This document shows positions 11,855-23,713 of a stretch of DNA of 64,000 nt, one piece after another. The number at the start of each line of letters is the position of its first letter. Position 1 is the first letter of the stretch. A model generated the notes under the pieces. It made no database searches. It was not told the DNA's origin and worked only from the letters and a program-made list of their open reading frames with translations. The stretch is from NCBI GenBank assembly GCA_963556145.1, contig OY744467.1, positions 1,984,001-2,048,000 of the forward strand. The letters are read 5' to 3'. Made by a program: the position numbers and the translations under genes. This DNA is from Hygrocybe punicea. Its lineage: Eukaryota; Basidiomycota; Agaricomycetes; Agaricales; Hygrophoraceae.

Positions 11855-12855
11855 TAGTGTTGCCGAAGTTCAGTTCAGTCCGGTTCCGACCCTTTTTGGC
11901 GGAACCGCTAACTGAACTTTGGGTCCGGTTTGGCGCAGGGCCAAACCCAGACCCAGACGACATCGAACCGTCTCTCCACGTTCGGTCTGGGTTCAAACAC
12001 ATCTGAACCCCAGACCAAGGTGGGCTCACCTGCTCATAGCTCTGTTCTCCTCACAAATGGCAGGCATGTATCAATTGATACAGCACTGCACTTTGCGAGG
12101 TAGTTAGGCTGCGGGGGAGCCATCCGGCGCTGCTGCTGCTGCCGTTGCCATTGCCACTGTCGCTGTTGCTGCTGCTGCTGGTGCTGCTGTGGCCATTGCT
12201 GATGCAACTGCTGCCGTGGCCATTGCTGCTGCAACTGCTGCTGCTGCTGCCGGCGCTGCTGCTGGCCATTGCCATCGTCATTGTTGCCGTTGCTGTTGCC
12301 ATTGCTGGTGGTGGTGGTGGTGGTGGTGGTGGTGGGGTTGCGGCTGTCCCACATCCATTGGCATTGTGTTGGCATTGGATTGGATTGGCGTTGGCATTGC
12401 GTTGGCATTGGCATTGCATTGGTGTTGGATTGCATTGGCGTTGGCGTGGGCTCGCGATGTGGTTGCGGTCGAGTTTCCTGTAACAAATAATATTAGTAAA
12501 GTTAAGATAAATGTTGAGACTTACCTGTGTCCAATGAATGCGACATTGTGTCGCGTTCATTGGCCTTGCGTTGTTGTTGTTGAAGAAACCTTCATGTCAT
12601 GATCACATGATACCGTTTAACACGAAAAAGTAAGTAAAGAAATACGAAAAACAAATGAAATAAATACCTTAAAAATATCCACGTTCACGGTTCGGATGTG
12701 GTTCGGAGCCATTCAGAAAATCTAGCTGGCCTCAAAACCTGGAACTGAACCTGTGGTCCAGTTCAGCATTTGGCTGAACTTGGACTGAATGTAAGGTTCA
12801 GTTCGGGGTTTGAACCGGGTTTGGCTAGGTTCGGAACCGAACTACAGCAACACTA
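11855..12855. mobile_element. Non-autonomous hAT-type element, 1.0 kb
   Basis: The left end is TAGTGTTGCCGAAGTTCAG; the right end is the reverse of TAGTGTTGCTGTAGTTCGG. Subterminal regions are full of GGTTCGG/CCGAACC words. The interior is CTG-rich (12120-12270), GGT-rich (12305-12335) and has CATTGG repeats. A 46-nt AT-rich segment with GT-AG ends on the minus strand lies near 12480-12525. No matching 8-bp duplication is seen (left flank GCAGCAAT, right flank TAGAAGAG), so one flank was probably rearranged. Confidence 0.7.
12049..12101. repeat. Subterminal palindrome module (CAATTG centre)
   Basis: CCTCACAAA ... TATCAATTGATA ... TTTGCGAGGT; outer and inner parts are both inverted repeats. 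It starts 194 bp from the left end of its element. Confidence 0.75.
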
Positions 12856-14019
12856 TAGAAGAGGTCCAGATGACTTGGATGATTTGTCATCGGATCATAT
12901 GATATGCAGAATTGCCTATTCGGGGTCTGTACTTGCTGCAATGGGCAAGTGCACAGTCTGGCAAATGCAATGCATGGTCAGGTCAAAGAGGGGTATCATC
13001 CAGTGTGGGATTGGTGAAGGAAGTGTCTTGAGGTAGTGTGGATATAGCGACAAGGTCGGTAGAAAAGAAAACAAAGGAATGTATGGAGGGAAAACCAACC
13101 AGGACAGTGGGATAGTTGAGGTCAGACATGTGAACAGCATAAGCTGTACCAGATGATGATGTCTGTGTCAATGACGTATCGAGGGGTGATGTCTCGTCCT
13201 GTGTGTGGAACAATGCAGTCCACCTGATGTCGGTAGTCGTCCAAGAAAGGGTATTGTTGTAAACAAGTGTAGGAGGTATCAAGGTTACAGATGGACAAGG
13301 ATAAATAAACGTAGGTCCAGGTTTCAAGTCATGGCATGAGTGACAAGCTGTGGGAACAAGTTGTCAGGTACTGCATTAAAGCGATGATGTGTGAACAATA
13401 AATGATAGGGGTTGTTTCACTGTGTTGGGAAATCATATGGTCTGTGGTCAAAGTCTGAAGGAATATGCTTTGGCGATGGTTGGATTAGAGAGAACAGTGA
13501 CACATATTGTGATCGGGGATTGTCCAGAGTATGCATGCAGGTAGGGAATGTTGTCGGATCATCAGGAAGGATAATGGTAGGCACGGGGTACGAAAGTGGA
13601 AACCATATATTTGGGAATGGAAATTGTCAAGTACGTGCAGAGATACTGTCAAGGTGGATGTCGGTTTCATCAATAAAAGAAGGTTGCCTTTTCCAGAGGC
13701 AAATCATGGTGATGTAGAAACCAATCAAGAAGGTGATCACTATGGCACCAATGATCATCACAGTCACGAATTGTTTAGTGAGAATAGCCATTGTGTATCG
13801 GTGGGAAGACAGTATATCGAGGACAATGAGAGTGACATCCGTTGGCAAGGGGACTGTTCGGGTACAGCAAGGTCACATGGGGATGTGTCCATGGTCAGTC
13901 TGGATCATTCTAGAAGAAAGGGATAAAAAGAAAACAAGAACAAAAATAAACAATGATGTCCAAAAGAAGACAAAGGGCAAAGGAAACAAAAAAGGAAGGT
14001 GTGGCCATGCTGCATCATC
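12856..14019 (-). repeat. Copy 1 of a 1.2-kb repeat with membrane-protein-like minus-strand coding
   Basis: This stretch matches 19020-20190 at clearly high identity, in the same orientation. On the minus strand both copies encode a segment starting MKPGPTFIYP with NNTLSWTTTDIRWTALFHTQ and AYAVHMSDL. Upstream in reading direction is a strongly hydrophobic stretch (VTVMIIGAIVITFLIGFY, near 13760) preceded by TMAIL and, further upstream, a signal-like FIFVLVFFLSLSSR. Frames shift between these blocks in both copies, so this is a decayed gene or several short exons. I do not recognise the family. The upstream part resumes at about 15040-15290, beyond the element inserted at 14020. Confidence 0.5.
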
Positions 14020-15039
14020 TAGTGTTGCCACGGCTAAGGCTAATGGTCAGCTAGTAGCTGTTAGCTTAGCTGAATTTAGCTTAGCTGGGGTCCAGCTAAG
14101 CTAAAGGCTAATGACCAGCTACCAGCTACAGCTACCTCAAAACCTTAGCTGCAGCTAATTACAGCTTTCCACAGGTAAGTGTGCCCAAGTACTCAGGTAC
14201 TTTGTTTTTGCTATTTACTTAGATGCATATATATTAAGACAAAATTCAATTAAAATAAGTAAATTAAATTGATCAAATTAAATTAATTAATGTAGATGGG
14301 GAGAGTGGGAGAAGGGGGAGGAAGGGGGGAGTGGGAGGAGGAGAGTGGGAGAAGGGGGAGGAGGAGAGGGGGACGGGGAGGAGAGGGAGGGGGAAGGGGG
14401 AGGAGGAGAGGGGTGGTGGCCACGGCCTCGTTCTTGTCCTTGTCCTTGTCCTTGTCCTTGTCCTTGTCCCTGTCCTTGTCCTTGTCCTTGTCCTTGTCCT
14501 TGTCCTTGTCCTTGTCGTCCTCATCCTTGTCTTCATCGTTGCTGTGGTGGTGGTGGTGGTGGTGGTGGTGGTGGTGGGTCCTCATCCACGGTCCTCGTCC
14601 TCATCCTCATCGTGTTGTCTGTGGAGGGGTGACGGTCTTGCCACCTGTTGTTATCGTCTTCGTCGTCCTTGTCGGTGTTGTTGGTGTTGGTGGCGCATGA
14701 GTTGTTGGTTCAGAGACGTGTGTTCGTGTTTGTTGGGGTGTGACCAAGTGACCAAAAAAGTCACATGGTCCGTGCGCCCTTTGAATCCCTATATAAGGGC
14801 CTCAAAATCTCCCATCGATCCCATCAAAAATATTATTTTGTAGTATATATTTAGTAAAAATAATAATAGTATATTACATTACATATGTACTGTAATACAT
14901 ACGGCTATGGTTGGCTATGGCTGACCATAGCCGGCTATCCATGGCTAGCAGCTTTGACTAAGGAAAATTAAGAAATTAGCTTAGCTGAAGCTGAAGCTAA
15001 TTTGGCCAGCCCGCAGCTAGCTTAGCCATGGCAACACTA
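14020..15039. mobile_element. Non-autonomous hAT-type element, 1.0 kb
   Basis: Ends TAGTGTTGCCACGGCTAAG and the reverse of TAGTGTTGCCATGGCTAAG. Both subterminal regions are filled with TTAGCTTAGCTG words. The interior holds GGAGGA runs, (TCCTTG)n at 14430-14520 and (GTG)n at 14538-14577. Possible target duplication GCATCATC (14012-14019) and GCGTGATC (15041-15048), 6 of 8 matching. Long ORFs inside are simple-repeat translations. Confidence 0.72.
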
Positions 15040-15290
15040 AGCGTGATCCCATGTGAATGAGGCAGGGCTATCATGTGCTAAAAATAAGATAACCTTGTCC
15101 TGTCGTGAGTGATCCCCAAGAGTAGTGATTGTGCCAACACAGGGAGTATCTGGTGAAAAAAATGAAAGTGGTGAAGTAAGAAGATCCAAAATGTCAGAAC
15201 AGTAACCTGTGGCTGACCCGACCACAGATGAGGCAAGTAACAGTGGCAGGCGGGCCATTCTTGCCTGTTGGAAAGGGAAGTCTTTACACT
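15040..15290 (-). pseudogene. Upstream part of the repeat at 12856 (signal-peptide-like start)
   Basis: A minus-strand reading frame begins MARLPLLLASSVVGSATGYC near 15255 and runs to the edge of the element at 15039 (ends SPASFTWDHA). When the element is ignored it continues towards the hydrophobic blocks at 13760-13960. The hydrophobic N-terminus looks like a signal peptide. Function unknown; the assignment to the same gene is an inference from continuity. Confidence 0.35.
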
Positions 15291-15296
15291 TTACCA

Positions 15297-15510
15297 CAAC
15301 TTCCCCCGGAGTCCCTGGGGACTCCCCAGGGAAAAGGAGGACTGAAGGGGGACTCCCTGGGGACTTGGTCACCAGCCAAGTCACACCAAAACAGAAGATT
15401 CCCCCCTGGGCAATTCCCCCTTGAGTCCCCAGGGACTCCCCATGGATTCCAAGGGGACTCCTCAGGGACTCATTCCCCCAGGAGTCCCCAGGGAATCCCT
15501 AGGGAATGGT
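15297..15510. repeat. Cluster of GAGTCCCCAGGGACTCC palindromes
   Basis: At least six copies of the short palindrome AGTCCCTGGGGACT or its near variants lie within 210 bp (15307, 15350, 15423, 15450, 15478 regions). No gene is seen. Confidence 0.7.
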
Positions 15511-18266
15511 CCGCTTTTTTGTTAGTTATTTATCACAATTATTTATAAAAGGCTTTTATGTAATTAACTCATATTTATTACATAATATAGGGTGCCCTGA
15601 AGTAGATAGTTGAAAATATGTAGTTGATTTACATTTCTTTGGTGCATGGACCAGTTTGGACACAAACGCATCAACAAATGCATCACATGATTATCAACAA
15701 AGACGTGAATGTGCAAACATGCCAAACCAACACCCCAAACACCAAACGCCCACACACCCGATGCCCACCAATTTCACAAAGCACACCCACACCCATGTCC
15801 ACACAAGAACGGGAATGCAGACAGGACCAAGACCAAGGGAACAGGAACAGGAACACAAATGGCAACTGCAACAACCCAGACAAACACAAACAACTATAAA
15901 AGAGATGGTGATGTACCCACCCCCACAATGGTATATTTTTATTAATATTTTTATACCTATATTCTATTACTAACTATTACTATGATGCCCACATCCATGC
16001 ACTTCATCCACAACAAAAACAACATGGCCAAAACCAGCATAGACAACAAGGGACATCCAATGGCCAGCAGCGGCCCCCAGATGACCGTGATGGGAGGAGA
16101 CAGGGATGACAGGAAAGGCAGTAAAACAGACATGGCAGGATGGTGGTATGCTCACCCCCACTGCCCAGCTATGAATTGTTCTTTTGTTTTATTATTCTTC
16201 TAATCTTGTACCACAGTCCACCTCAACGCCAATGCCAAATGAGGACCCCCCATCTAAATGCCCTGCACTAGAACTTGAATGTCAAGGGAAGGAGGCCAGA
16301 TCCCAACGGCAATGCCCAGCGCAACAGCAGTCATTACAGCTGGCAATGGCTACCAGCAGCAACAGCAGCGACAAATGGCGACACGCCCAAGCACCAGACA
16401 CGGCAGAGGTGGTGCACCTACCTCCGCTGCGTCCAGAAGTTTTTTGTAAATCTTTCATTGATGTTGCTACTAACAACTTTCTAGCTATGCCCACGGCCGT
16501 ACCCGCCCCACACTGGGGACAATGACATGTGATGGGAATGAAGGCTGGGACAAGGACCACAAGAACAATAATGACGAAGGACGACAATAACGAAATGGCC
16601 CCCCTCAAAAGCCACCTCCCCTTCACAATCTCCCATGTCCCATGTCCCATTTATCCCCTCTCCTTTCCCCTCCCTCCCCTTCTTCCCCCCCTCTTTTCCT
16701 ACCTCACTCCTCCCCCCCCTGTATAGTAATCAATGAATTAAGAAGTAATGTAATTTAAATTTTCAGTTATTAATGATTTTTAAATAGCACAATGATGTGG
16801 AGCTCTGATGGGTGAGGCCAGGCTAGCATCATACACCATGAAATTTGGACGGTTGGGAGAGAGTGGTGGCAAAAAGAAACGTCTTGCCCATATTTATCTT
16901 AAATGGATGGGGTGTCACTACCTTGAGCTTAGGCCTGGGCACGGTCAGCAGGTGAAGGGATGTGGGCCTGAGGGAAGGGCTGATAGGAGATATCAATCAG
17001 GGTATTGCACCATTCAGTTGGTGGTTGCTGAGTGGAGAGGTGGGGACGTTTCCAAAGGACAGCATAGACAGGGCTGTAGGAAGCCACCGGTCTGTTGTTC
17101 AATTCATCAGAACCAGATGTGTCATAACCAGTGCATATGTCAGGTGGGAAGTGTTTGCTGGTAGAAGACTGGCTGGGTGGTCTAGATGCTTTGGTTTCAA
17201 TGGACTATGACCATTGGCATCATATGGAAGGACCAGCAGGGCCCAGGAGGATAGTGGTTACAACAGGCAAGATTGAGCTGGAGGAGTTGAGCACTTGTTC
17301 ATGCACAGAAGCTGAGGAATGCAATACAAGGGACTTGAGAGACCCTTTTGAGTCACCCTGATCACAGCAAAGATCGAACAATTGATGGTACATTGAGAAT
17401 CTTGATTGATGTTCTTCCTCCCCCGCAAACCAAACTATAGAGAAGAATTCAATTGGCGATGGAAGGAGCCAATAAAAAAAAGAGGGTCCACTAACCTTAT
17501 TGAACCTTGTTGAAAATTCTTTCTCAAATGAAAGCTGAATGTTTCACACCTGTGATATCAATGGTTAAATATGGCTAGCACTCAGAATCAGCAGTGACAA
17601 TGATGAGGAGTTTATTGGAAGTGGAAGCAGAGCTTGCACCAACTGGAGATCAATGTGACTCAGGAATGGGTAGCGGTGGTCAGACTAGCTGCACCCAGGA
17701 CAAGCCACTGTTTTCAAAGTCAGCTTGAGACTAGCTGAGTCGTGGCAACACTATTTCCAAAGACACCAGGCTTGAAAAATTAGTTCCTATAGTTGGAGAT
17801 CTTTTTAGCCTTGGGATCCCCCACAGGTTCATAACTCCATGGTATAAAAGGCTACCATAATGGCTCATGACTATCTAGCTTTACCTACAACTTGAACCTA
17901 TATTGCTGAGCACATATACTATGATCCTTGATAATGACAAATGAAGAAATTCAAATTTAGAGAACTGCAGAGTTACATACAGATAAAAGGCTTGATGTGG
18001 AAGAAGAGATTATGAAGAAATATGTTGGAGGTTTTGACTTTAATGATGACTATGTGGATTATGGACAAATTTTTGAGATAGAGGGCCAGGGCTGACCCAG
18101 GGCTGACCATGACCTGGCCTGGCCCTGACCTGGCCCTTAACACCCAGGGCTGGGGCCAGCAAAATCATGGACTGGCCCATGGACAGTCTAAGTGCTCCTC
18201 CCTCAATAGTCTGGTGTAATTTGGTACAGCAGGTGTAGATAAGTCTTATGTAATGAGATAACTAGC
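15511..18266. other. Low-complexity interval with hAT-end remnant, no supported gene
   Basis: GC-rich CA/CC-biased stretches alternate with AT-rich 40-60-nt blocks (15925-15975, 16175-16220, 16440-16485, 16725-16790), the same pattern as in the non-autonomous hAT elements. A right-end-like sequence CGTGGCAACACTA ends at 17753; its left partner was not found. 18085-18180 has repeated GGCCAGGGCTGACC words. ORFs at 16808-17361 show no recognisable domain. Confidence 0.45.
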
Positions 18267-18500
18267 TAGGGATTGATACAGGTAACGCTTGGGTATGGAA
18301 ATCAGAACCTGTACCTGAACCCCTAAACACCATACCCAAAGGGGTAGTGGGTGCACACCACACCCATCCTGGTATGGGTCCCATGGTGTTGGTGGCACGA
18401 GGAGGGTATCATGGCATTGGCATTCGGATGGTGTTGTGTGACACCCAATAAGCAACATGTTAACATTTGATGCATTAACATGTCATACAGCATCGTATAC

Positions 18501-18555
18501 ACCTCACATAGGCAGCATCGACGTCAATTGATGTGACGGCACACTAACACGAGGT
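18501..18555. repeat. Subterminal palindrome module (CAATTG centre)
   Basis: ACCTCACAT ... GACGTCAATTGATGTGAC ... CGAGGT. It starts 234 bp from the left element end. Confidence 0.7.
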
Positions 18556-19019
18556 GAATGAGGCTGAGGACACAACCTGCTGTGTCTCAGACACAGCTGG
18601 TTGTGTGTTATGGATCGCCATCTTCGGGCAGGCTCTGGCAACAATCAACTTAACTAGGGATCAGTATTCAGAGGAGAGTTGAGGTCAGACGAGAGGGAAA
18701 CACAAGCTCAAAGGTGTATTTGTGGTTGACTACTACTATACATCAAGTAGTAGCCCAAAGGAGGGAAAGTTCTGGGTAAGCAATCCGGGGAGAGGAAACC
18801 CAGACTAAACGTAAAGAAGAAGAAAGAAGAAAAAGTCCGAGCCAACAACAAGAACAGTACATATAGTGACTGGTCTTGAGGGGAGGTAAATAGAAGTCCA
18901 ACCATAAAGCCACAGAATGTCCAACTACACCATGTGTTCACTATGAGGTAGACATGAGGCGTCCTCATGTCGATATTCTCGCGATCCAACTGGAGGCCCG
19001 GGTGTCATTGAGGAGTCGA

Positions 19020-20343
19020 GGAGGTCTGGATGACTTGGATGATTTGTCATCGGATCATGTGATTTGCAGAATTGCCAATTTGGGGTCTATACTTGCTGTA
19101 TTGGGCAAGTGGGAGTCTGGCAAGTGCATTGCACAGTCGGGTCAAAGAGGGGTATCGTCCAGCATGGGATCAGTGAAGGGAATGTCTTGAGGTGGTGTGG
19201 GGATAGCGGCAAGGTTGGTGGAAAAGAAAATAAAGAATGTGTTGAAGGAAAACCAACTAGGACAGTGGGATAATCGAGGTCAGACATGTGAACAGCATAA
19301 GCTGTGCTGTATAACGATGTCTGTGTCAATGACATATCGAGGGGCGATGTCTCGTCCTGTGTGTGGAACAATGCGGTCCACCTGATGTCGGTAGTTGTCC
19401 AAGAAAGGGTATTGTTGTAAATGAGTGTGGAAGGTATCAAGGATAAAGATGGAAAAGGATAAATGAACGTGGGTCCAGGTTTCAAGTCATGGCATGAGTG
19501 ACAAGCTGTGGAAATGAGTCATCGGGTACTGCATTGAAGTGGTGACGTGTGAACAATAAACGATAGGGGTTGATTCACTGTGTTGGGAAGTCGTATGGTT
19601 TGTGGTTGAGGTCCGAAGGAATATGCTCCGGCAATGGTCGGATTAGAGAGAGCAGTGAAATGTCGTGTGATTGAGGATTGTTCAGAGTATGCATGCAGGC
19701 AAGGGATGTCATCGGATCGTCAGGGAGGATAATGGTAGGCATGGAATACGAAAGTGGAAACCATATATCCGAGAATGGCAATTGTCAATTATGTGGTGAG
19801 ATATTGTCGAGATGGAAGTTGGATGCATCAATGGCAGAAGGGTTTTGGTGCCAGTGCCAAAGATAGATCATAACAAAGTAGAAACCGATAAGGAAGGTGA
19901 TGGTGATGCTGCCAATGATGATTACGGTGATTAGCTGTGTTGGGAGTATGGCCATTGTGTATCGGTTTGTTGTGGGATGAAGTAAACAATATGTCAGGGC
20001 GAGGGAAAAGACAATAGCGATGATGTCCGTTGGCAAGGAGATTATTCGGGTACAGCAGGGTCACATGGATGTGTCCATGGTCGGTCTGGATTGTTCTAGA
20101 AGAAAGGGATAAAAAGAAAACAAGAACAAGAATAAACAATGATGTTCAAAAGAAGACAAAGGACAAAATGAGATGAAAAAGGAATGTATGGCCATGCAGC
20201 ATCGTCATAGCGGGTATCGGAGTTGGAAGTGGAGAAGTGGAGTTGAAAACCGTAACATCGTGTCCATGATGGTGCAGGGGTGCTATTGCCAAGTGCTTCG
20301 CGTTGTTGTCACCATTGCATGTCATTGCATGTTGCCATTGCAT
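19020..20343 (-). repeat. Copy 2 of the membrane-protein-like repeat
   Basis: Homologous to 12856-14019 and slightly better preserved. Minus-strand reading: a signal-peptide-like MFILVLVFFLSLSSRTIQTD at 20139, then after a frame change TMAILPTQ followed by a membrane segment LITVIIIGSITITFLIGFYF (about 19900-19960) and a short tail ending SPHN (19785). Further on comes MKPGPTFIYPFPS (19485) with NNTLSWTTTDIRW and AYAVHMSDLDYP. Two hydrophobic segments and Ser/Thr-rich ectodomain-like stretches suggest a membrane or secreted protein, but no family is recognised. It lies inside the hAT-type element at 18267-20681. Confidence 0.5.
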
Positions 20344-20689
20344 TGACGTTGTTGCGTTGTCATTGTCATTGCATTGGCATCGTTGTTGAGAGGGAGAAAA
20401 ACCTCATTAATAATACTTGTGAGATGAAAGACACACATACCTAGAGCCAGAGGGTGGGTGCACCACTCCTCTGGCTTGCTTTTCCTAAACCTGGACTCCT
20501 ATTTTGTCTTCCTTGTTGTTGTTGTTGTTGTTGTCATTGTTGTTGGTGTTGTTGAGGAACCCATGCATAACTGTAAACCCTGGGTAAGGGTCATGGGTCC
20601 CAAAGTTGGACACCATACCTGAACCCGGGACTACCCAATTTAGAAAACCTTGGGTAAACCCGCCACCTGTGTCAATCCTTATAACCAGT

Positions 20690-21278
20690 CCTCCATACTG
20701 CCCCACCCCAAGCACTTATTATGTCCCTTCCACCCCTCCAATCATGAATTCCAAGGGTGGGACACCTTCTATCCTTCAGACAGAATTGGTCTGCTGCCTT
20801 TCTTGCTTGAAAATATGATTTGGAAGCAATGCATCCTCTTTGGTGCATAGGCATCTATCCAGGCCCAAAGATTCCGTGAAATGGGCCTTACCTTCCTGAT
20901 TAGACATTGATGGGTTGATTTTGGGGTTGCAAGAGCTTGTCAAGGCATGAAAGCAAAACAAAGGGGGGACAAGGAGGTAGGATAACAGTTATATCTTCCC
21001 GTTCATGACTTAGCATAGTCTATAATTTACTTATCTATGGTGCAAACCACCTGGTCACCACCAAAATGTGACAAAATTATGGGAACTTACATATAGATAT
21101 TTTTCTTATTTCTCTTGGTAAAATACTCAAATTGATTAAATGAATCAATTCCTAAGACAGATTTTCAATTGGGTCAAAACTGAGCAAGATCAAATTCCGA
21201 CAACAGCCGATTTGGCCACTACCATATATGGTGCTTAGTAATATACCAACAAAGGAATACTTCGACTGTGCCCTACGT
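20690..21278. other. Interval without recognised gene, probable flank of the DDE element
   Basis: No supported gene. 21045-21080 contains CACCACCAAAATGTGACA, also found near 46540-46560 beside another copy of the same transposase family, so this is probably the 3' non-coding end of the DDE transposon. Confidence 0.4.
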
Positions 21279-22936
21279 TCAGGTGTCCAAGGCAGCAACT
21301 ACAGACTCAGGAATTTGTTGGTGAGACTTATACTTTGTTGAACTGAAGGCCTTGACCTTCCCTTGAGCATCACCAGTGTTCAGACCCTCCTGATATGCCT
21401 CCATCCACCGGTGCATCCTGTGTTCCCACTTCTGGATTGTCCCAAGAGGAACAGATGCCAATGCCTGTGGCATGTTTTCCTTGAGGGTGTCAAAGGACAT
21501 GTCACAGTGTTCACGAAGATATTGTTTCATGGCCCCCCAGAAGAACTCAATGAAATTAAGTTCACAATGGAAGTTGGGCAGGACAATGCAGAGATGACCA
21601 GCTGCTTCAATAACTTCTTGTACAAGAAACTTTTGTGCATGGAAGTCCAGCTGGTATTCCATAAACCAGCGGCAACAACATGCTGTGGCACCTGGCTTGC
21701 AAGCCTTCTTGCACTTCCCACACAAGCCCTTGGTGATGATACCATGCTCTTCAAGAACCTGGCAAAGTCCTTTTGGTTCGTTGGGAAGTTCTGGAGATGT
21801 TGCTGGGAATACCATTGACTGCATGAATTTCTGGCCATCTTGAATAAACCAGCCATCACACATGTGTGCTTGAGCGCCGCTGATGCGGTTTCCACGTCTA
21901 TAACCCCGGATAAAGAGATAATAAAAGATGAAAATGTCGCAAAGGTGCGAACGGGACTTGGGACACTCCTGACAATAACGCGATAATGCGCGATAATATG
22001 CACGATCAAATAAACAAACGCGGAGGGTCGCGAGATAATGCGATATCACAACGCAGTGATAAACAAGAATCGGAAGGCTTAGCTGGGTGTCCTAGATGAC
22101 AGCGCGATACGCAGCAATGACACGACGAGACGAGGGTTCTACGCTACAACTTGGGTCGCGATAGCGGAGAGTGCGCAACGAGAAAGGATGCAGATTGGAA
22201 TAGGAATGACTGGATTTTTAAACTTAAGACACAAACTAGTGGGGAGGGGAGAACTGGGTTCTTCGTCCTTTATTTTCTACTACAGGACATTTTTTTATAT
22301 TTTAAAAGGATGGGGGTTTAAGGGTGGATGAGTGAAATAGAAATGCAACGAAATATCGCATGAAAGCGATGAAACGGGAACGGAATAGCGAAGGATTTGA
22401 AATAACGGCGAATATCACATGAAAGTTGGCGAAAAGACGAAGATAAACCGGATGAATTACATTTCTGGTATCGGATTCGGTGTCCGAACGTATAGGACGT
22501 GTTTAACGGTCGTGTTTCAGCGTATTGAGACCAGGTCGTGTGGTTAAGATACAGCGAAGATGTCGCAGTCACGTGCGTGTCGATCGGCGTAAGTCGCGCA
22601 AGTCGCAGGCGGCATGCTGATGTTTTGCATGTACGCGGGACGTGGAAGAGTCATAGGGAAAGTAGAATTGGATCCTATGAGAGATTCCGTGCCCAAAGGG
22701 AGAGACTGCGTATCACTGCCAGGTTTCACATTCATGTGAGATGCAACAAGAGCAACTTCAACATATGCTGAATGACCTTGTGAATTATTGACTATGATTA
22801 GAGCTTGATACCCGGGGCTGTGGATTCTCTCAAAAGTGGAAATAATCTTCTCAGTTGACTGATCATGGGGGTTAGTCGGTGTGCATCTTAAATTACAATG
22901 GTGATTCATACCTGTTTAACAAAGAGCTCTCTGGTC
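21279..22936 (-). pseudogene. DDE transposase (Tc1-like, Agaricomycete type), C-terminal half
   Basis: Minus strand. ELFVKQ (about 22920) is followed by an intron, then IISTFERIHSPGYQALIIVN (first catalytic Asp position of the family, here Asn) and NNSQGHSAY. After the 835-bp insertion the frame continues AQAHMCDGWFIQDGQ, a Cys-rich block (KCKKACKPG), IEAAGHLCIVLPNFHCELN (second acidic position) and FIEFFWGAMKQYLREHCD (third). It ends at 21279 with SVVAALDT. This is the C-terminal half of one gene whose N-terminal half is at 32760-33229. The Asp-to-Asn change and the insertions make it inactive. Confidence 0.82.
21881..22715 (-). repeat. Solo-LTR-like insertion, 835 bp, in the DDE transposase
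   Basis: On the minus strand it starts TGATACGCAG and ends CCGCATCA, an imperfect inverted terminus of LTR type. Deleting it together with a 5-bp duplication (GGCAG, second copy altered) joins codons for VKPGS and AQAHM in frame, as in the family. It is CpG-rich and without ORFs of note. Retroelement family not identified. Confidence 0.65.
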
Positions 22937-23282
22937 ATCAGCAAAACCTGGGTGACTCCCCAGCACTATGGAGTAGTGTCATAGTGACTATAGTGACCAT
23001 AGTGCCATAGCGAGGTACCCCTGTATAGGTGTCCAAAGCACTATGGACCTGCCCACTCAAGCTCTATAGTGACCTGCCATTAGTGTACAGTACTATATAG
23101 GGCTCCATAGTGCTATAGATCTGCACACTCGTGCTCTGTAGTGACTTGCTATAAGTGTATTGTACTATACAGTAGCCTATAGTAGCGCCATAGCACCCAT
23201 AGAGTACACAAAGGCAGCTATACCATTCCCATTACTTCTGTTATCTCTTATATGTATCAATGTCACTTAAAATTTTTATAAA

Positions 23283-23713
23283 TTGCTAGTACTACTGGTA
23301 TATACTGTTACTAGTGCCAGCACTGGTGCCATGCTGGTCCTGGCATGTTGCTGGTGCTGTGCTATACCCGCGAGAAACCTGGTGGTGGTGCCGTTGCATC
23401 CCTGCTGCTGCCGCTGGTCCCACTTGGTCTCTGCCAGTGCTCCTGCTGGTGGAGCTGCTGTCGCTGCCACTACTGGTGGTGGTGGTGCTGCTGCCGTTGC
23501 GCCCCTGCCCCCACTGCTACTGGTGATTGTGGTGGTGCCACTGCCGTTGCTGGTCCCACTGGGTCCCCGCCAGCACTCCTGCTGGTGGAGCTGTTGCCGC
23601 TGCCACTACTGGTGGTGGTGGTGGTGGTGGTGATGGTCACAGTGCTGCTGCCATTGCACCCCCACTGTTGCCGCTTCTGGTAATGGTGCCACTGCTGTGG
23701 CATCCCTGCCACC
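23283..23713. repeat. CTG/GTG simple-sequence stretch
   Basis: Degenerate GCTGCTG, GGTGGTGG and CCACTGCTGG words; continues as the same kind of sequence at 27015-27560 on the far side of the LTR element. ORFs here are repeat translations. Confidence 0.75.

Larger units (their letters stand above)
18267..20681. mobile_element. Non-autonomous hAT-type element, 2.4 kb, carrying copy 2 of the membrane-protein repeat
   Basis: Ends TAGGGATTGATACAGGT and the reverse of TAAGGATTGACACAGGT. Flanks TAACTAGC (18259-18266) and TAACCAGT (20682-20689) agree at 6 of 8 positions, both differences transitions. Subterminal words GGGTATGG and CCTGAACCC recur at both ends. It contains the 19020-20343 repeat. Confidence 0.7.

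Noticed and set aside
10022..11915. Two identical 150-aa proteins on opposite strands
   Set aside because: They read the 30-35-bp tandem array in the arms of the large inverted repeat; no start context, domain or codon pattern supports coding.
12034..12602. Long overlapping ORFs on both strands with Gln-, Ser- or Val-rich proteins
   Set aside because: They are translations of CTG and GGT simple repeats inside a non-autonomous element; every frame is open for the same reason.
14273..14843. ORFs with RTRTRT, KDKDKD or LVLVLV repeats
   Set aside because: Products of the (TCCTTG)n and (GTG)n tracts, not genes.
12856..20343. Idea that the membrane-protein-like repeat is a retroviral-type envelope gene
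   Set aside because: No gag, pol or LTR is linked to it, and copy 2 lies within hAT-type TIRs; the hydrophobic segments alone do not support it.
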